A stretch of 7,632 bases of DNA from Nitrosomonadales bacterium (GTDB lineage: Bacteria > Pseudomonadota > Gammaproteobacteria > Burkholderiales > Gallionellaceae), in NCBI GenBank assembly GCA_003235435.1, contig QJWF01000007.1, positions 1-7,632 of the forward strand. Reading direction: 5' to 3'. Position numbers and translations under genes: made by a program. Shown in pieces: positions 6,602 through 7,632 of this stretch. Under the pieces are notes generated by a model. That model worked only from the letters and a program-made list of their open reading frames with translations, did no database searches and was not told the origin of the DNA. Each line of letters opens with the position of its first letter. The first letter of the stretch is position 1.

Positions 6602-6620
6602 GTCACCGTATTCTGGTGAC
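6602..6620 (-). other. Inverted repeat in the iscR-dsbB gap
   Basis: GTCACC and GGTGAC form a 6-bp stem around a 7-nt loop (AGAATAC on the minus strand), 59 bp after the iscR stop. No T tract follows on the minus strand, and only TTT follows on the plus strand, so a terminator role is doubtful. It may instead be an operator or an mRNA 3'-end structure for iscR. Confidence 0.3.
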
Positions 6621-6678
6621 TTTACCGAATGGAAATGCAAAAGCCTTCAAGCAGTCAAATCAGATGGCCGATGTTTCA

Positions 6679-7152
6679 TCAGATTGCGATGCTGCGCGAT
6701 TTTGCCATCGCATTGCTTATGGTGATGCTGGACACCTCGTTGCTGGCCTTGTTGTGGCTGTCGACCAATTGCTGCAGGGAGACGCTTTCCAGATAATCGA
6801 AAATCTTCTCGTTCAGCCCCATCCACAAATCATGGGTGATGCATTTCTGGCCGTCCTGGCAATTGTGCTCGCCGTGACATTTGGTCGCATCGATCGGTTC
6901 ATCGACCGCAACCACGATATCTGCAACGGAAATCTTGCTGCCCGGGCGGGCCAAGTTATAGCCTCCCCCGGGGCCGCGCACACTTTCGACGATGTTGTTT
7001 TTGCGCAGCTTGCCGAACAACTGCTCAAGATAGGAGAGTGATATCTGCTGCCGCTCGCTGATCTTGGCCAATGTCACAGGCCCTCGACCACCCCGCATCG
7101 CCAGATCTACCATCGCCATCACAGCGAAACGTCCTTTGGTGGTTAATCTCAT
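6679..7152 (-). CDS. iscR: Fe-S cluster-sensing Rrf2-family regulator IscR
   Basis: A 157-residue winged-helix transcription factor. The N-terminus MRLTTKGRFAV, the recognition region ISERQQISLSYLEQLF (31-46, with Glu43) and the wing SVRGPGGGY (57-65) closely match E. coli IscR. The three cluster cysteines Cys92, Cys98 and Cys104 and the fourth ligand His107 are at the same positions as in E. coli, so it should bind a [2Fe-2S] cluster and be a true IscR rather than another Rrf2 protein such as NsrR. In its cluster-bound form IscR represses isc genes at type 1 sites; apo-IscR acts at type 2 sites. The start is supported by AAGGA (about 7160-7164) 7 nt upstream and by the conserved N-terminus. 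Upstream are its own promoter and a matching box. Unusually, iscS and iscU do not follow; dsbB does. Confidence 0.96.
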   Translation of the reverse strand: MRLTTKGRFAVMAMVDLAMRGGRGPVTLAKISERQQISLSYLEQLFGKLRKNNIVESVRGPGGGYNLARPGSKISVADIVVAVDEPIDATKCHGEHNCQDGQKCITHDLWMGLNEKIFDYLESVSLQQLVDSHNKASNEVSSITISNAMAKSRSIAI

Positions 7153-7188
7153 GTCATTATCCTTACGTAACGGACAGAAGTTCAGGTT

Positions 7189-7207
7189 TATCCGGCGACC
7201 GCCGATA
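7189..7207 (-). other. Imperfect hairpin in the iscR 5' leader
   Basis: The minus-strand sequence TATCGGCGGTCGCCGGATA can pair TATC-GGC with GCC-G-GATA, one G being bulged, around a GGTC loop. It lies in the predicted leader between the promoter and the iscR start. It has no T tract, so it is not a terminator for cysE. The role is unknown. Confidence 0.25.
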
Positions 7208-7233
7208 CCGTATGTTCCGATCCCAGGCCTTGC

Positions 7234-7262
7234 ATCATAAAATTCCCAATTTGTTTAGTCAA
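7234..7262 (-). promoter_or_regulatory. Sigma-70 promoter of iscR
   Basis: On the minus strand a TTGACT -35 box (7262-7257) and a TATGAT -10 box (7239-7234) have an optimal 17-bp spacer, with five of six consensus matches in each. Transcription should start near 7227, leaving a leader of about 75 nt before iscR. The -35 overlaps the cysE stop codon and its last two codons, so iscR is transcribed independently of cysE. This is the strongest promoter in the window. Confidence 0.7.
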
Positions 7263-7266
7263 CTAT
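7242..7266 (-). promoter_or_regulatory. IscR type 1 operator over the iscR promoter
   Basis: The 25-bp minus-strand sequence starting ATAGTTGACTAAAC and ending TTGGGAAT matches 20 of 25 positions of the type 1 IscR consensus as I recall it (ATASYYGACTRWWWYAGTCRRSTAT). It covers the -35 box and most of the spacer, the usual position for repression by [2Fe-2S]-IscR. The left half (ATAGTTGACTA) is perfect and the right half is degenerate, as is common in natural sites. Location and family logic both support autoregulation. Confidence 0.68.
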
Positions 7267-7632
7267 TTTATTCAGATGATTGGGATCGAACTTGTCGGCA
7301 GTGGCGCGCTCTTCGTCTACGCGCACCCCCATCTTCTCAAGTTGCTGCAGGATGAAATCGATGCGCTGATCCACAGTCACGCTGTGCCCGATCAACCCGT
7401 GCAATGCCTTGTTGACCGGGTCGTTCTGGTCGTTGCCGATTCCATACGCGTTGAACCCGGCTGAAGCCTTCTTCTCTTCATCGAGTATCCGGGCAGGTAT
7501 TCCAGCCGCAGTCGCGCCGGCAGGCACGTCTTTCACTACCACCGCGTTGGAGCCGATCTTTGCGCCATCGCCGATGAGGATCGGTCCGAGTATCTTTGCG
7601 CCAGCTCCGACCACCACACCGTTGCCCAAGGT
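7255..7632 (-). CDS. cysE: Serine O-acetyltransferase CysE, C-terminal fragment
   Basis: The last 125 codons of a gene that enters from the right edge; the start and the N-terminal helical domain lie outside. CysE transfers acetyl from acetyl-CoA to L-serine, making O-acetylserine for cysteine synthesis in the cytoplasm. The visible left-handed beta-helix contains GAGAKILGP, then [14 protein letters not shown] and the acetyl-CoA-site region [10 protein letters not shown], all very close to E. coli CysE. After PARI the tail is long (about 77 residues): it contains FNAYGI and [11 protein letters not shown], a predicted helix ([16 protein letters not shown]), and ends in NKIVD. E. coli CysE instead ends in Ile, which docks into CysK. 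Because the frame is open to the window edge, no start is assigned here. The iscR promoter lies over its 3' end. Confidence 0.92.
   Translation of the reverse strand, partial: TLGNGVVVGAGAKILGPILIGDGAKIGSNAVVVKDVPAGATAAGIPARILDEEKKASAGFNAYGIGNDQNDPVNKALHGLIGHSVTVDQRIDFILQQLEKMGVRVDEERATADKFDPNHLNKIVD

Noticed and set aside
6467..6678. Small gene or RNA in the 212-bp iscR-dsbB gap
   Set aside because: No frame with a start, ribosome site and plausible protein was found. Only a 6-bp inverted repeat and a weak promoter candidate are visible.
1..7632. Mobile element, prophage, CRISPR or known defence system
   Set aside because: No transposase, integrase, terminal inverted repeats, direct-repeat array or recognised defence domain set was seen on either strand.

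Overview
The window looks like an ordinary chromosomal stretch of a betaproteobacterium, most plausibly in the Nitrosomonadales/Gallionellaceae range. That placement is an inference from cysE lying next to iscR, the sequence style of IscR, DsbB and SrkA, and the moderately high G+C; no rRNA or other phylogenetic marker is present. There are seven protein genes (two cut by the window edges) and no tRNA, rRNA, CRISPR array, insertion sequence or phage gene that I can see.

Layout, left to right. Bases 1-170 (minus) are the 5' end of srkA/yihE, a stress-response kinase. A 150-bp divergent promoter region follows. Bases 321-815 (plus) encode a small proline-rich lipoprotein with a C-terminal membrane helix. 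After a 93-bp gap holding a perfect 10-bp stem-loop, bases 909-2831 (plus) encode an unusual two-enzyme protein: a papain-like cysteine peptidase joined to an alpha/beta serine hydrolase, both with recognisable catalytic residues. This gene meets the next one tail to tail with only 24 bp between.

The right part is all on the minus strand, read from right to left: cysE (partial, 7632-7255), iscR (7152-6679), dsbB (6466-5942) and a 1014-residue secreted LVIVD-repeat beta-propeller protein (5900-2856). iscR has a good sigma-70 promoter (TTGACT-17 bp-TATGAT) overlapped by a 25-bp sequence matching 20 of 25 positions of the IscR type 1 consensus. The promoter and box lie over the last codons of cysE, so IscR very probably represses its own transcription independently of cysE. 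The usual iscSUA genes do not follow iscR here. dsbB and the LVIVD gene are 41 bp apart and probably co-transcribed.

Functional themes are thiol/sulfur and envelope homeostasis (CysE makes O-acetylserine for cysteine; IscR senses Fe-S status; DsbB reoxidises DsbA; SrkA is stress related), plus an uncharacterised pair made of a possible envelope tether and a dual hydrolase. The least conventional parts are that pair and the LVIVD protein, whose repeats run at exactly 42 residues over long stretches. I see no convincing new multi-gene defence or mobile system.
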